Positions 1 through 11,207 of a stretch of 64,000 bases of DNA are shown here, piece after piece. The DNA comes from Deinococcus fonticola (lineage in GTDB: Bacteria > Deinococcota > Deinococci > Deinococcales > Deinococcaceae). The notes under the pieces were generated by a model, which saw only the letters and a program-made list of their open reading frames with translations, was not told the DNA's origin and did no database searches. The first letter of the stretch is position 1, and each line of letters opens with the position of its first letter. Where the stretch lies: the NCBI RefSeq assembly GCF_004634215.1, contig NZ_SMMH01000003.1:1-64000 (forward strand), in the 5' to 3' direction. The position numbers and the translations under genes were made by a program.

Positions 1-92
1 CGCGCCTTGCCGCTTCCTTTTGACGTGAGGCTCTTCAAGTACTGCTCCTGCTCAGCACTCAGCACGACCGCATACTGAATTGGGCGTCCCAT
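1..92 (-). CDS. IS630-family transposase, N-terminal end only (runs off the window)
   Basis: Reading leftward from an ATG at 92, about 30 residues are visible before the window edge. They begin MGRPIQYAVVLSAEQEQYL and continue with a K/G/S-rich stretch. This matches the usual opening of IS630-type (Tc1/mariner-like) transposases, where MGRP is followed by a V.L..EQ...L helix. The catalytic DDE part lies outside the window. The 35 bp between this start and the next gene (93-127) is AT-rich compared with its surroundings and should contain the element's end. I cannot define the terminal inverted repeat because the other end is not visible. Confidence 0.6.
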   Translation of the reverse strand, partial: MGRPIQYAVVLSAEQEQYLKSLTSKGSGKA

Positions 93-127
93 AGGCTAAG
101 TATTATAATTTCTAGAACGCTGTACTA

Positions 128-778
128 GTGCCCGAACCCTACGGCAACAGCGTGGGCATGCTGCTGGAACACTTCGCGGCGGTGGAACGCATCTACCAGC
201 ACATCAGCCTGGGGCACCCCGATCCGGACGAGGCGCTGGGGGAACGCTGGATGCCGGGCCTGATGCTGGGAGACCTGGGCCGCGAGCACATCAGGGGCCA
301 CAGACTTTCGTATTACCTGCGGAATCTGGAGGAAGCCCGCGCCGAAACGCTGGAACTGTTCCGCGCCAGGGACGACGCGTGGCTGGAAGAACCCCTGCCT
401 TTCTGGGGACAGACCGGCAACCGCTCTTTTATGTGGTTCCACGTACTTGAGGACGAGATCAACCACCGGGGCCAGATCCGCATGTTGCGGCAGCATATGC
501 CGCGGCTGAAGGGGCGCGGCATGATGGGCGCCCAGTTTGCGGCCGTCACACCGGACGGGCTGGGCATGCAGTGTGTCCACGTATGGGACGACAGTCCGGC
601 CCAGCAAGCCGGATTGCAGCGCGGCGACACCGTGCTGGAGTACGACGGACATGACGTCACGCAAACACCCTATATGGAAGTACCGCTGGAGCGGCCCGCC
701 GGAGTGAAAAGCCGGTTCCGGGTAAAGCGTGACGGGGCCATTCTTGAGTTCGGGGTGGAACGGGTCAGGCCCGGCTAA
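128..778 (+). CDS. DinB-like (DUF664-type) protein with C-terminal PDZ domain, 5' truncated
   Basis: The 216-residue frame opens directly inside the DinB-like four-helix fold: GNSVGMLLEHFAAVE is a segment normally preceded by some 30-40 residues. His residues expected to bind metal are visible in GREHIRGHR and in DEINHRGQIR. From about residue 130 a PDZ-like domain follows (SPAQQAGLQRGDTVLEYDG). An in-frame TAG sits immediately before the GTG used as start, and the IS630-type end lies just upstream. I infer that the insertion removed the original N-terminus. DinB-like proteins often act in thiol-dependent or stress reactions, but the substrate is unknown. This may be a non-functional remnant. 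Confidence 0.6.
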   Translation: MPEPYGNSVGMLLEHFAAVERIYQHISLGHPDPDEALGERWMPGLMLGDLGREHIRGHRLSYYLRNLEEARAETLELFRARDDAWLEEPLPFWGQTGNRSFMWFHVLEDEINHRGQIRMLRQHMPRLKGRGMMGAQFAAVTPDGLGMQCVHVWDDSPAQQAGLQRGDTVLEYDGHDVTQTPYMEVPLERPAGVKSRFRVKRDGAILEFGVERVRPG

Positions 779-801
779 GAGTCGTCAGGAACAAGGAAGA
801 T

Positions 802-846
802 GGCTGGGAGATCGTGGTGCTGAGATTTGCCCACGATCTCCCAGCC
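802..846. terminator. Long perfect hairpin between convergent genes
   Basis: GGCTGGGAGATCGTGG (802-817) is exactly complementary to 831-846, giving a 16-bp stem and a 13-nt loop between the convergent DinB/PDZ and asnS genes. No clear T-tract follows on either strand, so its role as a terminator is inferred from position and stability. Confidence 0.55.
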
Positions 847-852
847 CATCTC

Positions 853-2196
<1,344 letters not shown>

Positions 2197-2204
2197 CGGC
2201 AAGA

Positions 2205-2210
2205 ATTATG
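2205..2210 (-). promoter_or_regulatory. -10 box CATAAT for asnS
   Basis: CATAAT lies 8 nt before the chosen asnS ATG, consistent with a leaderless transcript. Confidence 0.4.
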
Positions 2211-2240
2211 GCAGATAGCAGGATTTAACATCAGCCTGAC

Positions 2241-2801
2241 ATGGTGTTCCTGCTGCTGGGCCTGTTCCTGGGGATACTGGGCGTTTTGCTGCTGCTTCTG
2301 GGCGTGGTGTTCGTCTCCACGGGGTTTGGGGGAACGGTCGGCTGGATGACCCGTCCGAACCGCAATCCGCGCGAGTGGCCGGAAGTCAGCGCCCGGGTCG
2401 TCGGTCACAGCGCCTACCCGACACCCTACAGGGGTCATCGCCCCCTCAATCCCCGGTACACCTCCGGTTCCTGTCTGGTCGAAGCGCCGTGGCAGGGGCA
2501 GCTGATCCGGGCTTTCGTTTTCCCCCGGGCGCTGCGGAATCTGACGGGTGACGGCACAGCGAAGCAGATCAGACAGCAGGCGGAGCAGGCCCTGCCAGTC
2601 GGTTCCTTTCTGCAAATACGAATCGACCCCAATGACCTGCCGCAGGGCAGCTGGGTGACGGCCGAAGCATCGGACTGCGCACCCACCCACGTCCACAACG
2701 CTGGCGCTTCCCTGGGGCTGGGTCTGCTCGGTGTCGTTGCCGGAACGGCAGGGCTGGGCCTCCTCGGATTGGCTTTCGTGGTGGGCCGCTCAGCGCCGTG
2801 A
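2241..2801 (+). CDS. Membrane protein, DUF3592-like
   Basis: This is a 186-residue protein with a strongly hydrophobic N-terminal helix (about residues 2-26), a central extracytoplasmic-looking part and a second hydrophobic segment at the C-terminus (about 155-182). The middle part reads like DUF3592 proteins: a small beta domain between two transmembrane helices. A second protein with the same layout is encoded at 47321-47812. The function is unknown. TAACAT lies 9 nt before the ATG, and the intergenic region of only 44 bp is shared with the divergent asnS. Confidence 0.7.
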   Translation: MVFLLLGLFLGILGVLLLLLGVVFVSTGFGGTVGWMTRPNRNPREWPEVSARVVGHSAYPTPYRGHRPLNPRYTSGSCLVEAPWQGQLIRAFVFPRALRNLTGDGTAKQIRQQAEQALPVGSFLQIRIDPNDLPQGSWVTAEASDCAPTHVHNAGASLGLGLLGVVAGTAGLGLLGLAFVVGRSAP

Positions 2802-2815
2802 ATGCCTGATTGATT

Positions 2816-2821
2816 TACACT
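2816..2821 (+). promoter_or_regulatory. -10 box TACACT for SDR gene
   Basis: TACACT ends 8 nt before the ATG at 2830, so the mRNA is probably leaderless. This supports the start choice over longer upstream frames. Confidence 0.45.
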
Positions 2822-2829
2822 CATCGATC

Positions 2830-3543
2830 ATGACCACTTCTGTTCCTCTTTCCGGCCGCGTGATCGCGGTAACGGGCGCCAGCAAGGGCATTGGACTGGG
2901 CATCGTGGAATTGCTGGTGTCGCAGGGCGCCAGGGTCATCGCCGGGGCGCGGGACGTGGACGGGTTGGCGCGGGACGGGGCAGTGTTCCTGCCGCTGGAC
3001 GTGACCAGCGAGGACAGCGTGGCAGCGTTCGCGCAGGCGGCCCGGTCGGCGGGCGTGGACTCGCTGGTGAACAACGCGGGCGTGGGCTCGTTCATGCCGC
3101 TGCAGCAGATCAGCGTGGAGGAGTACCGCCGGGTGATGGACACCAACGTGCTGGGCACCCTCCTGATGACGAAAGCGCTGGTGGCGCATTTTCAGTTCCG
3201 TCATTCCCAGGGCCAGGTCAGTCACCTGATCAACATCACCAGTGACGTGAGCGCCCGCACCTTCGCCGGGGGCGCGCTGTACACCGCGAGCAAGTACGCG
3301 CAGCGGGCCGTGACGCAGGCCCTGGCCCACGAGGGGCACGCTTACGGCCTGCGCGTCACGGAAGTGCGCCCTGGCATGGTGGACACCTATTTCAACGGCA
3401 GTCAGCCGGGCGAACCTCAGAAGGTCGCGTGGCTCAAGCCCGCCGACATTGCTGGCGCGGTCGCCTACGCCCTGAGTGTGCCGCAGCACGTGCGCGTCGA
3501 TGAGATTCTGTTACACCCGGTGGTGCAGGACGTGGCGTTCTAG
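2830..3543 (+). CDS. Short-chain dehydrogenase/reductase
   Basis: This 237-residue Rossmann-fold NAD(P)-dependent oxidoreductase shows the cofactor-binding TGASKGIG near residues 12-19, NNAG near 80 and the catalytic YTASK near 155 with an upstream Ser (NITSD). The C-terminal part keeps the PGMVDT motif, which follows the active site in classical SDRs. Its substrate cannot be told from sequence. Start: ATG 2830, backed by the TACACT box 8 nt upstream. The stop codon is followed within 3 bp by the end of a decayed transposase gene, so the native downstream region has been replaced. Confidence 0.85.
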   Translation: MTTSVPLSGRVIAVTGASKGIGLGIVELLVSQGARVIAGARDVDGLARDGAVFLPLDVTSEDSVAAFAQAARSAGVDSLVNNAGVGSFMPLQQISVEEYRRVMDTNVLGTLLMTKALVAHFQFRHSQGQVSHLINITSDVSARTFAGGALYTASKYAQRAVTQALAHEGHAYGLRVTEVRPGMVDTYFNGSQPGEPQKVAWLKPADIAGAVAYALSVPQHVRVDEILLHPVVQDVAF

Positions 3544-3546
3544 GAG

Positions 3547-3719
3547 CTAGCCAGAAATGACGTGAAGCAGGATGAAGCTGCAGGCGAGCTGAATCATCGC
3601 CAGAATGTTGACCGCTTTGAGCTTATCGCAAGTCCGGACTCGTCTGAAGTTCTGCAACCAAGTAAGCGTTCGTTCAGCTTTCCAGCGCCGCTTGTCGCGG
3701 CGAAAATGCAATGAACTTA
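3547..3719 (-). pseudogene. Remnant of IS5-type transposase C-terminus
   Basis: On the minus strand an open frame of 57 codons ends at TAG (3549-3547). It contains FRRDKRRWKAERTLTWLQNF followed by RRVRT, and ends in a hydrophobic helix LILLHVISG-like tail. R-W-x-x-E-R-T-x-x-W-L-x-N-F-R-R is the recognisable C-terminal signature of IS5-family DDE transposases, in which this Glu is catalytic. No start or upstream catalytic Asp residues remain. The coding homology begins exactly at the stop codon of the adjoining VOC gene. This is a dead fragment left by insertion plus deletion. Confidence 0.75.
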
Positions 3720-4130
3720 ACCGATAAACCGCAGCAGGTAGCCGTCCGGGTCGAGCACCAGAAATTCCTGCTGCGTGTGCGCGGTGTTGCCTTCCATATA
3801 CGTTGCTGTCTTGAGTGGCCTGAACAGCGGGTAGCCTTCCGCCTGAAGCCGTTCGTGGAGTCCTGCCACATCCGGCGCCTCAATTTGAAAGTTGATGCCC
3901 CGGCCAAACGGTTGTTCAAGTGGCCCGGTCAGCCAGCCGTTGCCGGGGTCGTACTGCTCCAGCATCAGTTGCGCGCGGCCCAGGCTCAGGTATGCGAAGC
4001 CGGGGCGGGTGTAGTTGAGCGTAAAACCGAACAGCCGGGTATACACGCCCAGGCTGTGGGCGAGGTCGCTGCACATCAGTTCGGGGGTCAGGGCGGCCCA
4101 CTCGGTGACCGGAACATGCGAGCTATTCAT
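3717..4130 (-). CDS. VOC-family (glyoxalase/bleomycin-resistance-like) protein
   Basis: This 137-residue single-module VOC protein has two beta-alpha-beta-beta-beta units. The first opens with PELMCSDLAHSLGVYTRLFGF and the second with GRGINFQIEAPDVAGLHERL. The ending LDPDGYLLRF is the standard last strand of the family. Metal-binding candidates are the His/Glu residues in these strands, but I cannot fix them. The protein ends abruptly as RFIG, with the stop codon at the join to the IS5-type transposase remnant. The native tail may therefore have lost a few residues. The substrate is unknown, and resistance or glyoxalase-like chemistry is possible. Confidence 0.75.
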   Translation of the reverse strand: MNSSHVPVTEWAALTPELMCSDLAHSLGVYTRLFGFTLNYTRPGFAYLSLGRAQLMLEQYDPGNGWLTGPLEQPFGRGINFQIEAPDVAGLHERLQAEGYPLFRPLKTATYMEGNTAHTQQEFLVLDPDGYLLRFIG

Positions 4131-4181
4131 GGCCCGAGTCTTTCACAGTAGGGCTTCGGGCATAAACAATGGAGGGCCGTC

Positions 4182-4299
4182 TGTCCGAGCAAAGCGAGTG
4201 AAATTCGACGAGCAGGAAGGACTGGCACAGCTCTCAGGAGAGAATGGCATCCGATGGGGTGCCCTTCCTCGCCTGACGGAATTCGGAGAACTGCTGTAC
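4182..4299 (-). repeat. Diverged copy of the dispersed TAGAGCA repeat (type with CTGGCACAGC segment)
   Basis: Blocks TGTCCGAGC, GCGAGTGAA, GAGCAGGA, CTGGCACAGC, GGAGAGAATGG and GAATTCGGAGA occur in the same order as in the repeats at 13319, 26497, 27600 and especially 44420. The termini are eroded, so the boundaries are approximate. The orientation is given relative to the 13319 copy. It fills most of the 281-bp gap before the PhzF gene. Confidence 0.6.
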
Positions 4300-4399
4300 C
4301 GCTCCGATCAGCTTCGCAGCTGTGCCAGAAAAGATTTGAATGGCATTTTCTCAACTTCTTCAGCGTGTAGGCTTCACCGACTGGCCTGAACACTTCTGC

Positions 4400-4405
4400 T
4401 ATGTT
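4400..4405 (+). promoter_or_regulatory. -10 box TATGTT for PhzF gene
   Basis: TATGTT stands 6 nt before the ATG at 4412, the same spacing seen at many genes here. Confidence 0.35.
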
Positions 4406-4411
4406 CCAGGC

Positions 4412-5302
4412 ATGATCGCTTACAGCGAGGTGAGCGCTTTCACCGATACGCCGGGCCAGGGCAATCAAGCGGGCGTGGTACTGGACGCCGCCTCCCTGAC
4501 CGACGCCGAGATGCAGGCGCTGGCGGCTTTCGTGGGGGCGCCGGAAACGGTGTTCGTGACGCGCCTGGACGCCGGGCTGGTGCAGGTGCGCTACTTCACG
4601 CCCACCCAGGAAGTCGAGTTCTGTGGGCACGCGACCGTTGCCCTGGGGCTGATGCTGGCGCAGGCGGGGTTGTGGCCCGGCGCAGCGGTGACGCTGGAAA
4701 CCCTGGCAGGGCGCATTCCACTGCGCCAGGCGTGCGAGGCGGGCGTGCCCAAACAGATCTGGATGACGCAGCGCCAGCCGGAATTCCGCCCACTGGGCCG
4801 CGAGTGGCGGGCCGAACTGGCGGGGGCGCTGGGCATCGACGAGCGCATGATTCACCGGGGCTTGCCGCTGGCGGCGGCCAGCACAGGGCTGTGGAGCGCC
4901 TTTGTGCCGCTGCTGGACGCGCTGATTCTGGACGGCCTGGAACCGGATTTTCCGGCCATTGCGCAGCTGTCGGAGGCCCTGGGGGTCGGCAGCGTGTACG
5001 CTTACGCACCGATGGGCGTCAACCGCTTTGCCGCGCGCGATTTTGCCCCACTGCTGGGCATTCCCGAAGACGCGGTCACGGGCAGCGCGGCCGGGGCGCT
5101 GATGGCCCTGCTGGCCGCCGAGGGCCGCCTGCCGGTCAAGCAAAACCGTGCGGTGGGCGTGATTTACCAGGGGCACGGCCTGGGCACGCCCGGCGAGATC
5201 GAAGTGGAGATCGAGGTGCTGGGGAACGCCGTGCAGGCGGTTCACGTGGGCGGCCGGGCAGCGCTGGACCGCGAAGGCTACTGGCAACGCGACGAAGGTT
5301 GA
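4412..5302 (+). CDS. PhzF-family isomerase/epimerase
   Basis: This 296-residue protein has the two-lobed diaminopimelate-epimerase-like fold of PhzF enzymes. Diagnostic features are the start [20 protein letters not shown], the catalytic Glu in APETVF (about residue 46), [11 protein letters not shown] (about 70-80) and the C-terminal lobe's VTGSAAGAL (about 230). PhzF proteins isomerise or epimerise small acids through an acid-base Glu. Outside phenazine clusters their substrate is usually unknown, and nothing nearby points to phenazine. Start ATG 4412 is supported by the TATGTT box 6 nt upstream. Longer frames would run back into repeat sequence. Confidence 0.85.
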   Translation: MIAYSEVSAFTDTPGQGNQAGVVLDAASLTDAEMQALAAFVGAPETVFVTRLDAGLVQVRYFTPTQEVEFCGHATVALGLMLAQAGLWPGAAVTLETLAGRIPLRQACEAGVPKQIWMTQRQPEFRPLGREWRAELAGALGIDERMIHRGLPLAAASTGLWSAFVPLLDALILDGLEPDFPAIAQLSEALGVGSVYAYAPMGVNRFAARDFAPLLGIPEDAVTGSAAGALMALLAAEGRLPVKQNRAVGVIYQGHGLGTPGEIEVEIEVLGNAVQAVHVGGRAALDREGYWQRDEG

Positions 5303-5342
5303 GGAGGAAGACAGCACCTTCTTCCCGCTGAGGTTTTGCCTC

Positions 5343-5348
5343 TAGACT
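5343..5348 (+). promoter_or_regulatory. -10 box TAGACT for HAD gene
   Basis: TAGACT lies 7 nt before ATG 5356, which is chosen over GTG 5353. Confidence 0.4.
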
Positions 5349-5355
5349 GCCCGTG

Positions 5356-6150
5356 ATGCTTGGTTTGATGGCGATTGATGTGGACGGTACGCTGGTGGGT
5401 ACGGCGAACGTGGTGCGGGAGGACGTGTGGGCGGCGCTGGCGCAGGCGCGGGCGCAGGGCATGCGGCTGGCGATTTGCAGCGGGCGGCCGGCGGTGGGCA
5501 ACGCGCTGGAGTACGCCCGGAAACTGGACGCCGACGGCTGGCACGTCTTTCAGAACGGCGCCAGCGTCGTGAAGGTGGACACGGGCGAAAGTCTCTCCGA
5601 GCCGTTCCCGGCGCAGAAGTTGCAGGCGCTGATCGAGCATGCGCGGCACACCGATAGGCTGCTGGAAATTTACACCGACACCGAATACGCCATCACCAAG
5701 CCGGGCGAGCTGGCCGAGCGGCACGCGGCGCTGCTGGGCCTGCCTTACCGGCCTATCCGGCCCGAAGACCTGTCCGGCACGGTGGTGCGCGTGCAGTGGG
5801 TCGCCCCGATCGAGGACAGCGCGCAGATCACGGGCGAGCCGCACGAAGGGCTGGAGTTGCACCCGGCGGGCAGCCCGGTCATGCGCGACACCATCTTCGT
5901 CAGTGTCACGAAGGCCGGGGTCGACAAGGGCAGCGCCATTCGCCGCGTGGCGGAAAAATACGGCCTGGGCATGAACCGGGTGATGGCGGTAGGCGACGGC
6001 AGCAACGACCTGCACCTGCTGCGGGCGGTGGGGCACCCGGTCGCCATGGGCAACGCCGAGGACGTGCTGAAGGCCGTGGCCGAGACGGTGGTGGGCCACG
6101 TGGACGAGGGCGGGCTGGTGGAGGCCGTGCAGCTGGCCCAAACGCTCTAA
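5356..6150 (+). CDS. HAD-superfamily hydrolase, Cof type
   Basis: This 264-residue phosphatase has HAD motif I at the N-terminus (DVDGTLVG, nucleophile Asp), motif II Ser/Thr in CSGRPAVGN, motif III Lys ([10 protein letters not shown]) and motif [12 protein letters not shown]. The large C2 cap between motifs II and III marks it as a Cof/YbiV-type hydrolase acting on sugar phosphates or similar small phosphoesters. The actual substrate is not deducible. It ends 25 bp before the S10 gene. The stop codon region and the next promoter share a repeated TAACGTAAGG, at 6148 and again at 6164. Confidence 0.85.
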   Translation: MLGLMAIDVDGTLVGTANVVREDVWAALAQARAQGMRLAICSGRPAVGNALEYARKLDADGWHVFQNGASVVKVDTGESLSEPFPAQKLQALIEHARHTDRLLEIYTDTEYAITKPGELAERHAALLGLPYRPIRPEDLSGTVVRVQWVAPIEDSAQITGEPHEGLELHPAGSPVMRDTIFVSVTKAGVDKGSAIRRVAEKYGLGMNRVMAVGDGSNDLHLLRAVGHPVAMGNAEDVLKAVAETVVGHVDEGGLVEAVQLAQTL

Positions 6151-6163
6151 CGTAAGGACGCTG

Positions 6164-6169
6164 TAACGT
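6164..6169 (+). promoter_or_regulatory. -10 box TAACGT for S10 gene
   Basis: TAACGT is followed by 6 nt and GTG 6176. The same 10-mer TAACGTAAGG also occurs 16 bp upstream, overlapping the previous stop codon. Confidence 0.35.
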
Positions 6170-6175
6170 AAGGGC

Positions 6176-7690
6176 GTGAGCGACAGTTCAGACGTGCAGG
6201 CCAGTCACGAGCTGGAAGTGAAGGTATCCACTCCCGAAAAACCCACCGGGGAAGCGCATGACGAGGTGAGTGTCACGCGGCACAGCATCACCGTGAACGG
6301 GCAGACGCTGAATTACACCGCCACCGCCGGCACGATGGTGCTGCCCGAGGAGAAGCACGGCAAGGAAGGCGAGTTCGAGGGCCATAAGCCCAGGGCGCGC
6401 ATCTTCTTCGTGGCCTACGCGCTGGACGAGCAGGACGCCGCCAGCCGCCCGGTGACTTTTGCCTACAACGGCGGGCCGGGCAGTCCGGCGCTGTGGCTGC
6501 ACCTGGGCCTGCTGGGGCCGCGCCGCGTGGTGATGGGCGACGCCGGCGAGTTGACCGGGCCACCCTACCGGCTGACCGACAACGAGTTCACGCTGCTGAC
6601 GCACAGCGACCTGGTGTTCATCGACCCGGTCAGCACCGGGTACTCGCGCGTGACCGAGGGCGAGAAGCCCGGCGAGTTTCACGGCTTCAAAAAGGACATC
6701 GAGTCGGTCGGGGATTTCATCCGGTTGTGGACGTCGCGGGCAGGCCGCTGGCTCTCGCCCAAGTTCCTGATCGGCGAGAGTTACGGCACCATGCGCTCGG
6801 CGGGCCTCAGCGGGTATTTGCAGGAGCGGCACGGGATGTTCCTCAGCGGCATCATGCTGATCAGCACCATCCTGGATTACGCCACGGTGGACATTACTCC
6901 GGGGCACGACCTGGCCTACGTGACGCACCTGCCGACGCAGGTGGCGACCGCCTGGTATCACGGCAAACTCGGCAAGCGCCGCACCCTGAAGGGCGTGCTG
7001 CGGGAAGCCGAGGCCTTCGCGGACGGCGAGTACGCCGCGGCGCTGCACCTGGGCGCCCGCCTGACGCCCACTGCCCGCCGCCGCGTGGCGCAGAAGTACG
7101 CCCGCCTGACCGGCCTGGGCACCGAGTTCGTGCTGCAAAACGACCTGCGCGTCGAGCTGATGAAGTTCTGCAAGGAACTGCTGCGTGACCGCCGGCTCAC
7201 GGTGGGCCGCCTGGACAGCCGCTTTACCGGCCTCGACCGCACGGCGGGCGGCAGCGCCATCGACTACGATCCCAGCTACGCGGCCATCCTGGGGCCGTAC
7301 ACCGCCACCTTCAACCACTACGTGCGCCAGGAGCTGAAGTTCCAGTCCGACCTGGCCTACGAGGTACTCTCGGGCCGCACGCGCCCGTGGAGCATGAAGG
7401 AATTCGAGGGCCGGCACGTCCGCGCGGCCGACACGCTGCGCAGCGCCATGCACCAGAACCCGCACCTGAAAGTCCTGAACGCCGCCGGGTACTACGATTT
7501 CGCCACGCCGTACTGGGCCGCCCGTCACACCCTGGATCACCTGCAACTCGACCCCGGCCTGCGCGGCAACATCCGCGAGGTGTTTTACGAGGCCGGCCAC
7601 ATGATGTACGTCCACCAGCCCAGCCTGGCGCAGCAGGCCCGCGACCTGAGCGAATTCATCGAGTGGGCCAGGGGTGACGGGCAAAGCTGA
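6176..7690 (+). CDS. S10-family serine carboxypeptidase-like protein
   Basis: This alpha/beta-hydrolase of 504 residues is of the serine carboxypeptidase type. The oxyanion-hole motif YNGGPGSPALWL falls at about 100, the nucleophile Ser in GESYGTMR at about 202, the Asp in YYDFATPYWA at about 440 and the His in EAGHMMYVHQP near 475. It lacks an obvious signal peptide, which is unusual for a peptidase of this family, so a cytosolic or leaderless export route is possible. GTG 6176 follows a TAACGT box by 6 nt. The TGATG overlap with the next gene indicates a two-gene operon. Confidence 0.85.
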   Translation: MSDSSDVQASHELEVKVSTPEKPTGEAHDEVSVTRHSITVNGQTLNYTATAGTMVLPEEKHGKEGEFEGHKPRARIFFVAYALDEQDAASRPVTFAYNGGPGSPALWLHLGLLGPRRVVMGDAGELTGPPYRLTDNEFTLLTHSDLVFIDPVSTGYSRVTEGEKPGEFHGFKKDIESVGDFIRLWTSRAGRWLSPKFLIGESYGTMRSAGLSGYLQERHGMFLSGIMLISTILDYATVDITPGHDLAYVTHLPTQVATAWYHGKLGKRRTLKGVLREAEAFADGEYAAALHLGARLTPTARRRVAQKYARLTGLGTEFVLQNDLRVELMKFCKELLRDRRLTVGRLDSRFTGLDRTAGGSAIDYDPSYAAILGPYTATFNHYVRQELKFQSDLAYEVLSGRTRPWSMKEFEGRHVRAADTLRSAMHQNPHLKVLNAAGYYDFATPYWAARHTLDHLQLDPGLRGNIREVFYEAGHMMYVHQPSLAQQARDLSEFIEWARGDGQS

Positions 7691-8070
7691 TGCTGGAGTC
7701 GCTGGAGGGGGCGGTGCAGACGGCGGCGCAGCTGATCGCGCGAATAGCCGAGGCGTCCGCCGCCTTCATCATCACGCTGGCGGTGGTCGAGGCGCTGTGG
7801 CGGGCCGCGCGGGTGTTCTGGCAGCGCGACCGCGCCCCCGACACCGTCAAGGAGAGCCTGCGGCTGCAACTGGGCCGCTGGCTGGCGATTTCACTGGAGT
7901 TCCTGCTGGCCGCCGACATCCTGCTGACGGCCATTGCCCCCACCTGGGACGACATTGGGAAGTTGGGGGCCATCGCGTTTATCCGCACTGCCCTGAACTA
8001 CTTTCTTCAGCGGGAAATCGAGGTGCATGAAAAGCAGCGCGGCACGCGGGTGGACGCCGGTGCCAGCTGA
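7690..8070 (+). CDS. DUF1622 membrane protein
   Basis: This 126-residue protein has three likely transmembrane helices (about residues 20-40, 60-80 and 92-108) and the LRLQLGRWLAISLEFLLAADILLTA core typical of DUF1622. Its ATG overlaps the stop of the S10-like gene by one base (TGATG), so the two are translationally coupled. The role of DUF1622 is unknown. The coupling suggests a joint envelope function. Confidence 0.8.
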   Translation: MLESLEGAVQTAAQLIARIAEASAAFIITLAVVEALWRAARVFWQRDRAPDTVKESLRLQLGRWLAISLEFLLAADILLTAIAPTWDDIGKLGAIAFIRTALNYFLQREIEVHEKQRGTRVDAGAS

Positions 8071-8129
8071 AGAGGACGACCTGCCCGGCGAAGCAGTGAA
8101 GCGGCGTCCAGCCGAAACTGTCCAGCGCG

Positions 8130-10364
<2,235 letters not shown>

Positions 10365-10478
10365 AACGCATTATGTAGAGAGCAGAATAGAAGCCACGAC
10401 AGCATGGTTCCTCGACAAGGGCCTGCCTCCCCAGCGACGAGGACTCAGCCACAAGGACACAGCACAAGGATACAGACC

Positions 10479-11153
10479 ATGAAACTCCTGCTCACTTCAG
10501 GCGGCATCACCAACCCCAGCCTTCAGGGCGCCTTGCTCGACCTGCTGGGCAAACCCATCAGCGAATGTCACGCCCTGTGCATTCCCACCGCCTCCTACGC
10601 CCACCCCTGGTGTACGCCGGTCAACGCCTACCGTTTCATCACGGGTGGGTCGCCGGCCCCCATGTGCGACCTGGGCTGGAAATCCCCGGGGGTGCTGGAA
10701 CTGACTGCCCTGCCCAGCCTGGGCCGCGAGCGCTGGGCGCCCTGGGTTCGTGAAGCGGACGTGCTGCTGGTGGACGGTGGGGACGCCCTGTACCTGGCTC
10801 ACTGGATGCGCGAGTCCGGGCTGGCTGACCTGCTGCCCACCCTGCCGGACACCGTGTGGGTGGGCCTCAGCGCCGGAAGCATGGTCATGACGCCGCGCAT
10901 CGGGGCCGGGTTCGTGGGCTGGACAGCGCCTGCGGGCAATGACCAAACACTAGGCCTGGTTGATTTCTCGATTTTTCCGCACCTGGACTACCCGCATTTT
11001 CCGGAGAACACCCTCGCCCACGCCGAGAAGTGGGCAGCGGAGATCGGCGGGCCAGCCTACGCCATCGATGACCAGACCGCCATTCAGGTCAATGACGGGC
11101 ACGTGACCGTGATCTCCGAGGGGCACTGGAAACTGTTCAACCCGCCGAATTGA
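10479..11153 (+). CDS. Peptidase S51 (dipeptidase E-like)
   Basis: This 224-residue cytosolic Ser peptidase has the class I glutamine-amidotransferase-like fold. The nucleophile elbow is GLSAGSMVM (about residue 130). GGITNP at the start and the HLDYPHF segment also match PepE-like enzymes, which cleave Asp-X dipeptides. The ATG at 10479 is chosen because MKLLLTSGG is the family's first strand and AAGGA lies 9 nt upstream. The 25 in-frame codons further upstream are low-complexity. A strong hairpin follows the stop. Confidence 0.8.
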   Translation: MKLLLTSGGITNPSLQGALLDLLGKPISECHALCIPTASYAHPWCTPVNAYRFITGGSPAPMCDLGWKSPGVLELTALPSLGRERWAPWVREADVLLVDGGDALYLAHWMRESGLADLLPTLPDTVWVGLSAGSMVMTPRIGAGFVGWTAPAGNDQTLGLVDFSIFPHLDYPHFPENTLAHAEKWAAEIGGPAYAIDDQTAIQVNDGHVTVISEGHWKLFNPPN

Positions 11154-11163
11154 GGTGCAGCAG

Positions 11164-11191
11164 ACGCCTCCCCTGTCGCGCGGGGAGGCGT
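11164..11191. terminator. Bidirectional hairpin terminator
   Basis: ACGCCTCCCC (11164-11173) pairs perfectly with 11182-11191 across an 8-nt loop, between the convergent S51 peptidase and PRC-barrel genes. There is no strong T-tract. Confidence 0.65.
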
Positions 11192-11207
11192 GCCGTGTCG
11201 AGGTCTT

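Noticed and set aside
10404..10478. N-terminal extension of the S51 peptidase (25 codons)
   Set aside because: Low-complexity repeats of ACAAGGA-like sequence. The family starts at MKLLLTSGG, which has its own AAGGA.
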